Made by a program: the position numbers and the translations under genes | Assembly (NCBI GenBank): GCA_003508835.1 | Contig: PUFA01000284.1 | Location: 700,501-764,500 of the forward strand | Direction: 5' to 3' | DNA: 64,000 nucleotides | From: Eonycteris spelaea | Lineage: Eukaryota > Chordata > Mammalia > Chiroptera > Pteropodidae | Notes under the pieces: model-generated | Told to the model about the DNA's origin: nothing | The model's database searches: none | The model's input: the letters and a program-made list of their open reading frames with translations, nothing else | In this document: piece by piece, positions 12,584 through 24,879 of the stretch | How the letters are laid out: every line of letters starts with the position of its first letter | Numbering within the stretch: position 1 is the stretch's first letter

Positions 12584-13455
12584 ATGAGGGGAAAATATGT
12601 CCTAATGAAAGAGCAGTAGAAAACTCGAAAAAAAAAAAAAACTAACTAAATGAAATGGAGGTAAGCAAACTACCAGATACAGAGTTCAAATACTGGTATA
12701 AGGATGCTCAAGGAACTTAGTGAAGACTTCAACAAAGAGATAGTAAGCATGAAAAAGGACATAGAAATCATAAAAAAAAAAACAGTTAGAAATAAAGAAT
12801 ATAAAAACTGAAATGAAGACACACTAGGAGGAATCAACAGCAGATTAGATGAAGCAGAGAGTTAAGTCAACAATTTGGAAGACAAGGTAGCAGAAAACAC
12901 CCCATCGGAACAGCAAAAAATAAAAATAAAAATAAAAATAGATGAGGATAGTTTAAGGAAACTGGGACAATAAACACATAACAACAATCACATCATAAAG
13001 ATACTAGAAAGAGAATAGAGAGAAAAAGGGATAGAGAACATATTTGAAGAAATAATGACTGAAAAATTTTCTAACTTGGGGAGGAAAATAGACATATAAG
13101 CACAAGAAGCTCAGAGAGTCCCAAACAAGATGAAACCAAACAGACTCACACCAAGACATATAATTAAAATGCCCAATGGTGAGAGACAAAGAAAGACTCT
13201 TAAAATAAGCAAGAGAAAAGCAGTTAGCTATCTACCAAGGGGATCCCATAGGACTGTCAGCTGATAGCTCAACAGAAACTTTTCAGGGCAGAATGGATTG
13301 GCATGAAATGTTCAAAGTTATGAAAAGCAAGGACCTACCACCCAGACTACTCTACCTAGCAAGCTATCATTTAAAACGGAAGAGAGAGAGAGCTTCCTAG
13401 ACAAGAAACAGCTAAAAAATTCATTACCAAGCCAGTATTACAAGAAATGTTAAAA
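12584..13455 (+). pseudogene. L1 ORF1 remnant (RNA-binding protein)
   Basis: The likely start is the ATG at 12584, after the GC-rich 5' UTR. The first part encodes a lysine- and glutamate-rich coiled coil. Past 13000 comes the RRM and C-terminal region: fragments such as EEIMTEKFSNLG, TPRHIIKMPN and KSKDLPPRLLYLAS are recognisable across frames. Stops and frameshifts run throughout, so no functional trimeric ORF1 protein can be made. Boundaries are approximate. Confidence 0.8.
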
Positions 13456-16392
13456 GGATTTTGTCAAGAAGAAGAGAAAATTAAAATAAAAACAAATAAA
13501 TATGAATAATAACATGGCAATAGCTATGTCCTATCAGTAATCTTTAAATAGATTAAATTCTCCAATCAAAAGACATAGGTAGCTGAATGGATAAAAAAAG
13601 AAGACCCGTACATATGCAGTTTACAAGAGACCCACTTCAGATTGCACGTACACACAGGTTGAAAGTAAAGGGATGGAAAAAGATATTTTATGCAAATAAA
13701 TTTTTTTAAAAAGCTGGGGTAGCAATACTTATAGAAAACAAAATAGACTTTAAAACAAAGACTATAATAAGAGACAAAGAAGGATATTTCATAACTTTAA
13801 AAGGATTTATCCGATAAGATGAAATAATCCTTGTAAACATTTGTGCACACAACATAGGAGCACCTTAATATGTAAAGCAAATATTGAACAACATAAAGAG
13901 AGAGATCAACAGTGATATAGTCATAGTAGGGGACTTTAACACCCCAATGGACAGATCTTCCAGACAGAAAATCAACAAGAAAAACAGTGGCCTTAAATGA
14001 CACATTAGACCAGGTAGATATGATTGATAAATACCAGGCTAAAAAAAAAAAAATGAATGGGTTAACAATAAGACCAAAAATAAAAGTCAAAAGATACCTT
14101 GAGACTAATGAAAATGAAAACACAATGACCCAAAATCTGAAACACAGCAAAAGCAGTCCCAGAAGGGAAATTTATTGCTTCAAGAGACAAGAAAAATCCC
14201 AAATGAACAATCTAACTTTATACCTAAATGAACTAGAAAAAGAATAACAAAGTCCAAAGCAAATAAAAGGAAGAAAATAACAAAGATCAGAGCACAAATA
14301 AACAAAATAGAGTCCAAAAAAAAAATACAAAAGATCAATAAAACCAAAATCTGGTTCTTTGAAAAGATAAACAAAATTGATAAACCTTTAACCAGATTCA
14401 TCAAGAAAGAGAGGGAACTCAAATACATAAAATCAGGAATAAAAAAGAAGTGACAACTGACACCACAGAAATACAAAGGATTATTAAAAAAAAATACTAT
14501 GAACAACTATATGCCAATAAATTAGACAACCTGGAAGAGATGGATAAACATACAATCTTCCAAGACTAAATCAAGAAAAAATAGAAAATCCGAACAGACC
14601 AATAACTACTAATGAAGTCAAATCAGTAATCAAAACAAAAGTCCTAGACCAGATGGCTTCACAGGTGAATTTTACCAAACATTTAAAGAATTAACATCTA
14701 CCCTTCTTGAACTAGTCCACAAAATTTAAGAGGAGGGAAGCCTTCCAAACTCATTTTACTAGGCCACCATTAACCTGATTCCAAAATCAGACAAAGACTT
14801 TAGGAAAAATATATATATAGGTTGATATCCCTGTTAAACATAAATGCAAAAACCCTCAGCAAAATAATAGCAATTAGAATTCAGCAATACATTAAAAAGA
14901 TCACACAAGTTGGATTTATCCTTAGATGCAAATTTGGTTCAATATTTGCAAATCATTTAATGTAATACACCACATAAACAAAATGAAAGATAAAAATGAT
15001 ATGATCATATCCATAGATGCAGAAAAAGCTGTTGACAAAATCCAGCATCCATTTATGATAAAAACTCTCAGCATAGTGGAAATAAAGAGAACATACCTCG
15101 ACACAATAAAGGCCATATATGACAATTCCATAGCTAAGATCATACTCTACAGTGAAAAGATAAAAGTATTTTCCTTAAGATCAGGAACAAGAAAAGAATG
15201 CTCCCTTTTACCACTTTCATTCCATAAAGTATTGGAATCATAGTTACAGCAACTGACAAGAAAAAGAAATAAAAGGCATTCAGATTGGAAAGGAAGAAGT
15301 CATATTTTTATATGACATGATACTATATAGAGAGAACCCTTAAGATTCCACCAAAAAAAAAAAACCAAACTACTAGAACTGACAAATGAATTCAGCAACA
15401 TAGCAGAATAGAAAAAATCAATATTCAGAAGTTGGTTGTATTGTTACACCAATAGTCAACTATCAAGAAGAGAAATTAAGAAAACAATCCCATTTACAAT
15501 TGCATCAAAAAAATAAAACACCTAGGCATTAATTTAACCAAAGGGGTAAAAGATCTGTACTCAGAGAAATATAAGACATTGGGGAAATACACTGAAGAAG
15601 AAAAAACTAAATGGAAGCAAATACAGTGCTCAAGGATAGGAAAAATTAACATCCTTAAAACATTCATACTATCCAAACCAATCTATAGAATTAGTGCAAT
15701 CCCTATCAAAATATCACGGCATTTTTTACAGAACTAAAATGAATAATCCTAAAATCTATATGGAATTTAAAATGACCCCATAAATAGCCACGGCAATCTT
15801 GAGAAAGAATAACAAAGTTGGAGGTATTATGTTACCTAATATCAAACAATATTATAAAGTTATAGTAATCAAAACAGCATGGTACTGACATAAAAGACAA
15901 ATAGATCAATGGAATGTAATAGAGAGCGTGGAAATAAACCCACATCTATATGATCATTTAGTCTATGACCAAAGAGGCAAGAATATACAATGGGGCAAAG
16001 ATAATCTATTCAGTTTGGAAAACTGAAGAGATACATGCAGAAAAAATAAAACTAGAACCTTCTTATAAACATACAAGAATAAACTCAAAATGGATTAAAG
16101 TCTTAAATGTAAGACCTGAAAACATAAAACTCTAGAAGAAAACATAGGAAAACACAGACAATAAACTCTCTGATAGTACTCTTAGTAATATTTTTTTCTT
16201 GATATGTGTCCTTGGGCAAGGGAAACAAAAGAAAAAAAAACAAATAGGACTATATCAAACTCAAAAGGTTTTACACAGCAAAGGAAACTATCAACAAAAT
16301 GAAAAAACTGCTGAATGGGAGAAGATATTCACCAATAATACATCTGATAATGGGTTAATATCCAAAATATATAAAGAATTCATACAACTCAA

Positions 16393-16393
<1 letters not shown>

Positions 16394-16441
<48 letters not shown>
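16394..16441 (+). repeat. (AC)n microsatellite, about 24 units
   Basis: A pure 48-bp AC run in L1 ORF2, replacing the A- and C-rich consensus that follows a CAACTC motif. It probably grew from that seed. Confidence 0.95.
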
Positions 16442-16444
<3 letters not shown>

Positions 16445-16934
16445 ACCAGTTAAAAAATGAGCAGAGGATCTGAATAGACATTTCTCAAAGAGGACATACA
16501 GATGGCTGATAGACATATGAAAAGATGTTCAACATCACTAATCATCAGAGAAATGCACATTAAAACCACAATATCACCTCACACCTGTCAGAATGGCTAT
16601 CACCAATAAATCAGAAAACAATAAGTATTAGAGAGGATATGGAGTAAAGGGAACCCTTATACACTGTTGGTGGGATTGCAAATTGGTGCAGCCACTGCAG
16701 AAAACAGTTTGGAGTTTCTTCAAAAAAATTAAAAATAGAACTACCCTATGATCTAGTAATTCTCTTCTAGGTATTTATCCCAAGAAATCCAAAACACTTA
16801 TTCAAAGAGATATATACACCCCTATGTACACAGCAGTGCTACTTACAATAGCCAAGATATGGAATCAACCTAAGTGCCATCAATAAACGATTGGATAAGA
16901 ACAATGTAAAATATATATATCTCTTTATGTCAAC

Positions 16935-16995
<61 letters not shown>
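16935..16995 (+). repeat. (ATAG)n microsatellite, about 15 units
   Basis: A pure tetranucleotide run of about 61 bp at the place where related L1s have an ATATATACAATGGA-like stretch. It is long and uninterrupted, so it is likely polymorphic. Confidence 0.95.
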
Positions 16996-17495
16996 ATGGA
17001 GTAGTACCCAGCCATAAAAAAATATAAAATCATATTATTTGCACAACAAGGATGTACCTAGAGAGTATTATGCTAAATGAAATAAGTTAGACAGAAAAGA
17101 CAAATACCATATGATCTCATTTATATCTGCAATGTAAACGACAAAGTAAATAAACAAAACAGACATAGATTCATAGATACAAAAAACAAACTGATGGTTA
17201 CCAGATGGGAGGGGCATTGGGCAGCTAGGTGAAAAATGGGAAGGGATTAAGAAATACAAATTGGTAGTTAACAAAATAGTCATGGAGTTGTAAAATACAA
17301 CATAGGGAATATAGTCAATAATACTCTAATAACTATGTAAGTGCCAGGTGGATACTAGACTAATTGGGGGGATCTCTTGTACATATAAATGTCTAATCAC
17401 TATACCATGCACTTGAAACTAATATAAAGTAATATAAAAAGTCAACTGTAACTAAAAATAAATAAATAAATTTTTAAAAATAAAAAAATAAAAAT

Positions 17496-17650
17496 AGAAA
17501 AGTGAATCACATCCCCTTACATAGATTTTGTGAAAATTAAATGAGATAATGCAAATAAAGCACTTAGCACAGGATCTGACACATAATAAACAACTGATAA
17601 TGGTAACGACCACTGCTATTATTACTATTGGTAACACTCACTTTGATAAG
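17496..17650 (+). mobile_element. MIR: MIR, 3' half, split by an L1 insertion
   Basis: Begins with the second copy of the 12-bp TSD and continues with the MIR tail: GTGAAAATTAAATGAGATAA, AAGCACTTAGCACAGGATCT, ACACATAATAAACAACTGAT. It joins the 5' half at 11730-11854 in the correct order and orientation. Confidence 0.78.
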
Positions 17651-19535
17651 TACCACACTAATTACTACACATATGCACAAATTTACAGTCCCTACTAAAT
17701 GAAGATGAAGCTACTCACCACGTAAAAACAATTTCAAAAGATCAATTCTTATTTTTGTTTCTTTCTGATATATGTGAAACAGCAATAATGATTGCCTAAT
17801 GTGACTTACGTAGACATTTCTTTGGTAACTAAATACCACACTTGCAAGTGTTATATCGTAGAGAGAATGATACCTCCTTCATTCAGATATTTAAGCTAGT
17901 ATTAATCTAATTATCATAAACTAATGGTGTAAACTCTTTATACTCAGAAATTTGTTTAGTTCAAAAAAAAAGATGACAGCCAGAATAGTCTATTTTATTA
18001 CTATTTCATTAATTACCTCAGGAAATTAAAAACTATGCTCTCAGTCCAGCAACCATAGGCCACAGCTAAGAGTGACTATGGCAACCATGTTGGTGCCCTG
18101 ATCCTGACAAGACAGGAGGTATCAGGAGGTACTGTTGCCACAGAACTCTTAGAGATAGCTAGTGGTTGCTTGGTAACCTAATCTATGGTAGGGGTTAGCA
18201 CAAGATAAAGTGAGGAACTAACAAGAGTTTATACTCCCTCGGAGGAGGGAGAGAGGGTGTGATGCTGCCAAACATTTCCAAGAATGAAAAGAGCTCAAAA
18301 CCCATTATATCCTCAGAGATTACCTTATAATTTCTGCCAGCATCACTTGTAAAACATATCTGACGTTGTGCTAGTGAAGGGAGTAACATAAAATTAATTT
18401 CTCTCAAGTAATTTTGCATTAGTTAATTATTATCTACAAATTCTCTATGAACATACATATAATTGCAATAATTTTCTTAGTGGCTCCTCATGTTAATTAT
18501 CAAATGACTCTGCAAGAACTATATGTTATTCAATTCTATTTATAAGAACAATTGAGTGGCACCAACAAGCAGTGTTAGACAGCCTTAGATTAATGAGAGA
18601 ATCTAATTATGACTGCATCTCTGCCAGTGTACTTTCCCTATTTAAATTCATCTGGTTGTACTATATTGCAATTCTAAATAGCACCACTAAGAGTCATCCC
18701 TGTGAAAATTATTTTTTAGTAAAGAAAAATTAACAAATCCTTACAAGAGTATTAACTGTCATTAGAAATACAAAACGACCAAAATCACAATCCCCTACAA
18801 TTCTTTATAATTTATAGTACAAGCCTTCTCAACAGAAAAAAAAAAAAAGTAGTTTTTTTTTTTTTCCCGAAATACGTTTTTGTTTTATTGATCCTTTCTT
18901 ACTGTTAATTTGATCATAAATCTATAAAAATTACATTACATAAGATTTCTACCATTTCTTCCTTATTCCAGGGCTTAGAAGATCCTTGTTTGGTTTTAGT
19001 AATCCTTGGAAGAAATTGAAAAAGGTCAAGTTTAAGAGATAAACAAATGGGCTATTTCTATGTATTACAGTTTGGAGTCAGACTACTTCATAATTATCTT
19101 GTCAACAAAACTAATAATACTTCTGGGGTTAAAAAAAAAGGATAAATGAAAACTAAGGCTGCCACTGCCTAAATTGGGGGGGGAAATGTGAAATTGCTGC
19201 TGTGAATTACTTTACTAGTTGCTATTTACATGGATCTTGAAAAGGAACTATAAATAGTGGACATTTCAGAACCAAAATAATTTAAATTACAAATGGAAAA
19301 TATTTTACAACTATTCGTGCAGTTATTTATGAAATATTTATTATGCTAGGTACTGGATATAAAGTGTAAATTTTAAAAAATGGAGTCTAACGACTAATTA
19401 TCTTAGTTTAATACCTTGGAATAGATATATTTTAGAGACCATGAACACATAGAAGAAAATTAGTGGTATTTAGTCTTTTAAAATTTCATAAATTATATAC
19501 ATTGTTTTTACATACCTGATTTTTCTCAAACTTCC
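17651..19535. other. Unassigned non-coding stretch
   Basis: No gene and no confidently recognised repeat. It contains a G8 run near 19175 and an A-rich/T-rich pair near 18836-18865 that could fold back. Confidence 0.5.
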
Positions 19536-19539
19536 TACT

Positions 19540-20495
19540 CACACTTGCCCTGTTCAGCTCTTTACCTCCAAGGGCCTGACTGAGATACAGACTGGTCTTT
19601 CAGGCTCTAGTGTCAGCTGACTGCCAAACTGCCAATGCAACCCTATTTTGGGTTCCTAATACCAATTCAAATATTGGAGGAATTCCAAGCAATTCTCAAA
19701 TATAGCAGGGCTTCCAAGAATCCAACTCAATTCTGATATATCTACCTGGAGATAGTGTCCCTACAAGAGACTGCTCCCCACCCCGCTTCAGATACAGTTG
19801 CAAGCCAGGCTGTTACCTGTGCTTTCTGACCCACTGACTCAGATAAAGGTTTCAATAACCCCTCCAGGACTCAGGTGCCAATAGTTAAGTCGAGGTTATT
19901 AACTATACGTCTGCAACTGGCTATAAATTAGAGGTTCCCACAATATACTCCTCGGCTTCAAGGAGCAGCCCAAGGAACACAAAGAAACATTTTACTTATT
20001 AGATTACCAGTTTATTATAAAAAGATATAACTCAAAACAGACAGATAGAAGAGATGTGTAGGGCAAGGTATGTGGAAAGGGCATAGAGCTTCCATACTCT
20101 CTCTGAGAACTCCTCTCTCCCAGAGCCTCCCTCGTTCATCAGGCTGGAAGCTCTCTGAATCTTCTCCTTTGGGTTCCTAAGGAACTCCCTGCTTAGATAT
20201 GGATGACTAAATCATTGGCCTTTGACAATACATTCAATCTCTAGCCCCTCACCCCTCCCAGAGGGAGGTGAGGGGTGGGACTAAAGGTTCCAACCTTCTA
20301 ATCACATAGTGGGTCTCCAGGTAACCATCCCCCATCATTAGGTGTTTTCTAAAAGTCTTCACATTAACATAACAAAAACACCTTTGTGGTTCTCAACACT
20401 TAGGAAATTCTAAATATTTTTAGAAGCTCAATGCCAGAAATGGGACAAAGAGCAAATATGTGTTTCTTATTATAAATTATAGTATCACAGAAACA
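19540..20495 (-). mobile_element. Probable LTR of an old endogenous retrovirus, family unassigned
   Basis: A comparatively GC-rich block with a familiar LTR-like order read antisense: TGTGATACTATAATTTATAA near 20475-20494, a short-spaced block around AACCTTTAGTCCCACCCCTC, a serum-like stretch with CCAATGATTTAGTCATCC, and an AATAAA-like signal near 20010. No retroviral gene is attached. I recognise the order of blocks from mammalian LTRs but not the subfamily, and the left end is uncertain. Confidence 0.5.
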
Positions 20496-20499
20496 ATGG

Positions 20500-20820
20500 T
20501 GAAAAATGGTTGGCAAGAGGAAGGAAGAAACTAGGGTATTTCTCTCCATGCTCATCCTCTGCCTCAGAGGCTCCACTGTGGTTTCAGCTTTAACGGGATG
20601 ACCACAGCCCTGAGCTTAGGTAACATTGCCCCAATTCTTTGTTTTCTTCAGCCTGAGAGTGGAAGTGACATTTTGCTCTTGTTGTTTTCCAAAAACGCCT
20701 CCTTATCCTTCCCTTATCCTTATCCTTCACTCATGTGAGTGACCAATTTCTTGCACTAAATTCTCTGCCTTAAATACTTATAGTAGTTTCCATTTTAATG
20801 ATAAACCCTAATTGATACAC
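20500..20820 (+). mobile_element. Probable solo LTR fragment (MaLR-like)
   Basis: Ends with the block TTTCTTGCACTAAATTCTCT, then AGTAGTTTCCATTTTAATGA and CCCTAATTGATACA. This resembles the 3' end of an old mammalian LTR. Upstream it has CTTCAGCCTGAGAGTGGAAG and a central CTCCACTGTGGTTTCAGC stretch in the expected order. It abuts the minus-strand LTR at 19540-20495. Family not assigned. Confidence 0.48.
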
Positions 20821-20889
20821 TATATGATAGAGAAAACAATGGAAATTGTTTTAATTTTCAATAATGAAGTCAATAATGATACTGTTACT

Positions 20890-21130
20890 CAGTAGAAAAC
20901 TTTGCAGCTATGATTATAAAGCTCTCTTATATATCACGAAGACTTTCAAGAAACAAGGAAGTGATTATGATATGACACACAATGTTAAATGAATGATTTA
21001 GAGTATAAAAAACCATACTGTACAACTATAACTTGAAAAGAAAATTAGAATCCTCATCTTAGGGTGATGATGAGATTATGGATGACTTTCTTACTATATT
21101 TTTACATTTTTTTGTAATGTAATATGTTTC
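20890..21130 (+). mobile_element. L1M: Old L1M 3' end fragment
   Basis: The order GATTTAGAGTATAAAAAACC, GTACAACTATAACTTG, GGTGATGATGAGATTATGGA, then a T-rich ATTTTTACATTTTTTTGTAA tail is that of an old L1M 3' end. It is heavily diverged. Confidence 0.42.
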
Positions 21131-21139
21131 TGTCCATTC

Positions 21140-22290
21140 AGGAGATATAATATCCATATAATAGGAGTCTCAGAAGGAGAGAACAGAGGGAAAGAGGGGT
21201 AATCAAAGAAGTAATTTAAGAAAATGTCTCAGACTTGAATTCCAGTAAGATTATAGGTTAAAGAAAATTACCCAAATGCCAAACATAGTAGGTCAAAATA
21301 GAATCACATCAAATGTCATAACACTGGTGGTGAAAAAAAATTATTTAGGTTTCTAGAAGAAAATAGAAAAATGACTTTCATTGAATGGAACAAAATCAGA
21401 CTGTCACTGGACTTCTTAGTAATAATATTGAGAGGCAGAAGACAGTGAAGTGTGTTTTCAAAGTTCTAACATGATTTCCAACAAGAAATTTATTCTTAAA
21501 CTCTAAATGTGAGAGTAGATTAAATTAATTCTTGAGATTTCAACGTCTCAACAAATATAAACCTATAGATACTTTCTTGGAAGCAACTAGTGGGTGTGCT
21601 TATAAAAATGAGGTAGTAAACCCAAGAAAAAAGAAGATATGGGACACAGGAAGCAGAAAATCTAAAACAAGTGAAACCTCAAAAAGACTGTATTAAACCT
21701 AGAGAGTAACTAAAGCACATTGAAATAGGTTTTGTTCCAAAAAAAATACAACAGTAATTTCCTGAAGAAGAAATCGGTGGTATAACTAATGTGCTTAAAT
21801 CTATTGAAAAAATGATGTTTACACCTATATAAATGGGAAGAATTTGGAGAAGAATCATTGGCAGACACAGAGAAAATTAAGGGAAACACATGACAATTAT
21901 AAACATGAGAAGAAAAAATAAGCTGTCTGAGAAAGAGAAGTAATCACAGAACATAACATGAGTGAAATATTATTAGAGTTTCCATACTGAAAACAATGTA
22001 AACAGAAGACAATATTGTAATTACTAGATAACTATATTGGAGGAAAGAAGAGATGTGAAGTTGGCACATGAACAGGGGTAAGAGGAAGGCATAGAGCTAC
22101 TAAAAGAGCCACATCTCACTGTTCATGATGAGAACTCAATATATAATGTCTAAAACTGGAAAATCTAGAAGCATCAAAATAGTCAAGATATCAAAGACAT
22201 GTAGAATAAGCAACTAAGAGTTCGCTTCTGAGAAGCAAAAATGGGGGAAAATTTATTTTAAAATGTCTTTAAGAATACTTCATATAATAT
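21140..22290 (+). mobile_element. HAL1: Ancient HAL1 (half-L1) relic
   Basis: Resembles the mammal-wide HAL1, an L1 derivative that carries ORF1 but no ORF2. Landmarks in order: AGTCTCAGAAGGAGAGAACA (start of the RRM-coding part), TGGAACAAAATCAGACTGTC followed by AGGCAGAAGACAGTG, then the HAL1-specific GGGTGTGCTTATAAAAATG, AGTAAACCCAAGAAAA and GATATGGGACACAGGAAGC. The 3' part includes CATATCTC-like and AAAACTGGAAAATCTAGAAG blocks. No ORF2 sequence follows. There are many stops, so it is a fossil. The naming rests on remembered consensus, not on a search. Confidence 0.65.
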
Positions 22291-22299
22291 TAATATATG

Positions 22300-22884
22300 T
22301 AAATATATTAATATGTAATATAACTGACTCCTTAAGTTATATGCATCTTAAACTTTGATAAAAATGAATACTGAATTAAAAACAAAATCAACATCCATTA
22401 ATGTTTCTGCCTTATTATCCAACTTTAAGTCTATAAGGAGAATTTTAATTCCAGCCTATTACTGATTAACAATGTCCTCTCTCATACATATAAACACATA
22501 CACACACAACTTCAGTTAAGGGTCAACTTTAAAATAACAATTCAGAACAACAATTAATAAGGGAAAGTGTCTCAATCACAAATGTATACGGGTACCTTTA
22601 AGAAAATGTTATGCTTACAATGTCAAAACAAGCTTTTAGCATTTTATAAAATAACAAGTTTTATAAATGTTTAACAGTTGCTATTATTAGCTTTTTTCTT
22701 TTAAAAAATTGGGTAACCGAGTGCCAAAATTCGTGCTAGATTTATTAATTCATTATCATTATTCACATTTATTATAATTATTGACATAAATATTGCTTTT
22801 AAAATAATGTATCATTTCAAAAAACTGTTTACTTTTATCTGCAAATGTAAAATCATTCCAAAAATATCTATACTCTAAAAAGAA
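22300..22884. other. Unassigned AT-rich sequence
   Basis: Very AT-rich sequence with short runs of alternating TA. No gene or confidently named repeat. Confidence 0.5.
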
Positions 22885-23315
22885 AAAAATTTAGATATAT
22901 AGATATATAAAGAGAAAGAAAGAGGGAGGTGGCGGGGAGAGGGAGAGAGAAAAGCAAGGAGAGAGAGGAAAAAAAAATGAAAGAGAGAAATTTATTTTAA
23001 AGAATTGTCTCATGGGATTGTGGCGGTTTGGAGAGTCTAAAATCTGATGAGATAGGCCAGCAGGCTGGAGACCCAGGAAACAGTTCAAGTCCAAAGGCAC
23101 TCTGCTGGCAGAACTCCCTCTTCTTTGGAAGAGGTCAGTCTTTACTCTATTAAGGCCTTCAACTGACCCACCCATTTTATGAAAGGTAATCTGCTTTACT
23201 CAAAGTCCACCAATTTAAATGTTAATGTCTTTCACAGGAACATCCACAATGTTTGACAAATATTTGGTCACTATGGCCAAGTCAAGTTGACACATGAAAC
23301 TATCCATTACAGTTA
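22885..23315 (-). mobile_element. ERVL-type LTR (MLT2-like)
   Basis: Antisense order: TGTAATGGATAGTTTCATGT and GTCAACTTGACTTGGCCATA at the right end, GACTTTGAGTAAAGCAGATT, GGGTGGGTCAGTTGAAGGCC, GGGTCTCCAGCCTGCTGGCC, then a purine/pyrimidine tract where the LTR normally has a TCTCTATATATA stretch. This is an old ERVL-group LTR without coding sequence. The subfamily is my best match from memory. Confidence 0.65.
22905..22990 (+). repeat. GA-rich low-complexity tract
   Basis: A purine-only style stretch of GAGAGAAAG, GGGAGAGGGAGAGAG and similar motifs. It occupies the low-complexity part of the overlapping LTR and has probably expanded in place. Confidence 0.85.
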
Positions 23316-23884
23316 ACATTAGTTCTTTCACTAGCTTTGAAGTCATCAGAGAAACTACTCTCCAAGCCTAAGACTTGTTTTTTCTCCCCAGCCCAGGAGA
23401 CAAGGGAAAGTGTGACAATAGGTATGACACCAGCTGGTCACAGACAGCAGGTATAACACTCATGTCCATTGACTAAATTACCAGCCCCAGTAGAACACCA
23501 GGAACTGAGTGCCCCACTAGTTTGCATTTCCCTACTTTTAAGTAGCTACTTCACATTAAATAAAATAAAAGGATTTAACGTAAATCAAATTCCCCTATAT
23601 GCCAATATAATAAAAGATAAATTAGTGTAGATGGGACACTGGACATGGTACCTTATGCCCCACGCAGCCCCAACTCATACATATCTTGATTCTTGTAAGT
23701 CTTTAAACTACTTCTTTTAGTTTTTAATTCAGAATTCATCCAGAGAACTGTTCTATTTCCAAGGCATCATAGCTCCTGCTCTCTTACAAAGAACATAGTG
23801 TATGGTAAGAAAAAAATCCTTGAAAGTGAGAAGCAGGAGAAATGCATTAAAAAATAATAATAATTTAAGAGTGAGTGAAATATA
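23316..23884. other. Unassigned non-coding sequence
   Basis: No gene or named repeat was seen. Short open frames are not distinctive. Confidence 0.5.
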
Positions 23885-23965
23885 CATATGGCATATTATT
23901 TAAATGTACATCAAAACCTATTTAATTTTAACCAATGTCACCCCAATAATTTTATTTTAAAAGTT
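23885..23965 (+). mobile_element. L1: Short L1 3' tail fragment
   Basis: Only the last ~80 bp of an L1 3' end: CATATGGCATATTATTTAAA, then ATTTTAACCAATGTCACCCC and an A-rich end. It has the same tail as the copy ending at 10347. Confidence 0.65.
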
Positions 23966-24879
23966 AGTGCAACTTATGATTTAACAAAGTAATTCCATGT
24001 CGTATATAAGTTAAGGTAGATTTTTAAATTTCCTTATGTTTACTCTATGAGCTTGTCCTTCTTAAAATTAGTCATCATATTTGGTAGAACATATCTGTAA
24101 AGAATTTTAAAAAGATTTCAAACAAGTATGTTCATTAAACCCAGGGAATAACTAAGCCTGTTATTCATTGAATGAGAAATAAAATATGAGTTCTGGAATT
24201 CATTTACATGTCATTTTTTCTTGAAATATTTTATTTTTTGAATGAACATGCATATTATTCTAATAGAAACTTCAAATTATGATATTCATTGAGAGATTAG
24301 TATATAGCAGTAATAATTACATGGAATGATCGTAACACAATATGGCTCCTCTACATAAGATAGAATACCAATTAACAAAAAGAATATATAAGTTAAAATA
24401 ACAATTTATTCACTAACCAGCAAGCAGGAATTTGTAAAAGCTAGGCTAAAGGAAACAGAGTATAGATGAGCTTCCATGACCTTAATCTAATAACATAGAT
24501 GACCAAAGATAAATATTAATAAAAATAAATTGATTTTTTTTCCCCAGTCAAACCCCAAGTTTATATGTTTAGTAGCCATGAGCATGCATAACATGAAAAA
24601 GGATTCAGTGAAACATCAAAGAACAACACAAGACTTTAAAATATCTGAATTACTGATTCAACTAGAGTAGGTATTACTTCATGAAATGGTACTCACTAAA
24701 ATTTAGTCTATGCATCATTTAAAACTCCAAGCCAGAGAACTGATACAATTGCACAACAGTGTTAAATAAGACCCAGTTATGTAACTGAATATAAATACAT
24801 TTTTACTCCTTCGGAATTATTAGTTTCTATCCCAGAAGCTTTCTATGATAAGCAGAAATGACTGAGTGGTTCACCAAAA
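23966..24879. other. Unassigned AT-rich sequence
   Basis: No gene, RNA or recognised element. Confidence 0.5.

Larger units (their letters stand above)
13545..17110 (+). pseudogene. L1 ORF2 remnant (endonuclease and reverse transcriptase)
   Basis: The endonuclease domain shows DPYICSLQETHF near 13600-13640 and IVGDFNTPMDRSSRQ near 13920-13970. The reverse transcriptase region includes an open block at 14926-15243 with [19 protein letters not shown] and a degenerate [13 protein letters not shown]. The catalytic FADD box reads FLYD at 15305-15316, so its first aspartate is lost. The C-terminal domain runs to about 17110 ([19 protein letters not shown] near 16503). Two microsatellites, (AC)n at 16394 and (GATA)n at 16935, lie inside it. 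The frame is broken in many places. Confidence 0.88.
11855..17495 (+). mobile_element. L1: LINE-1, 5.6 kb, near full length, inactive
   Basis: Complete in layout: a 5' UTR starting at the AAGATGGCCGAGT motif (about 11855-12583), ORF1, ORF2, a 3' UTR and an A-rich end. It is flanked by a 12-bp TSD, AGAAAAGTGAAT, at 11843-11854 and 17496-17507, and it sits inside a MIR. ORF1 codes for an RNA-binding chaperone and ORF2 for endonuclease plus reverse transcriptase, together performing target-primed reverse transcription. Both frames are broken by many stops and frameshifts. A stretch after the endonuclease DMIDKY motif (about 14035) appears shortened before the next conserved block. This element is the in-window reference for the deleted copies at 37216 and 47267. 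Confidence 0.92.

Noticed and set aside
13797..14506. Two hydrophobic minus-strand frames (117 and 108 codons) resembling membrane proteins
   Set aside because: They are antisense to A-rich L1 ORF2, which gives Phe/Leu/Ile-rich frames by composition.
16935..16995. Regular ATAG units considered as a CRISPR-like or satellite array
   Set aside because: There are no spacers. It is a simple tetranucleotide microsatellite inside an L1.
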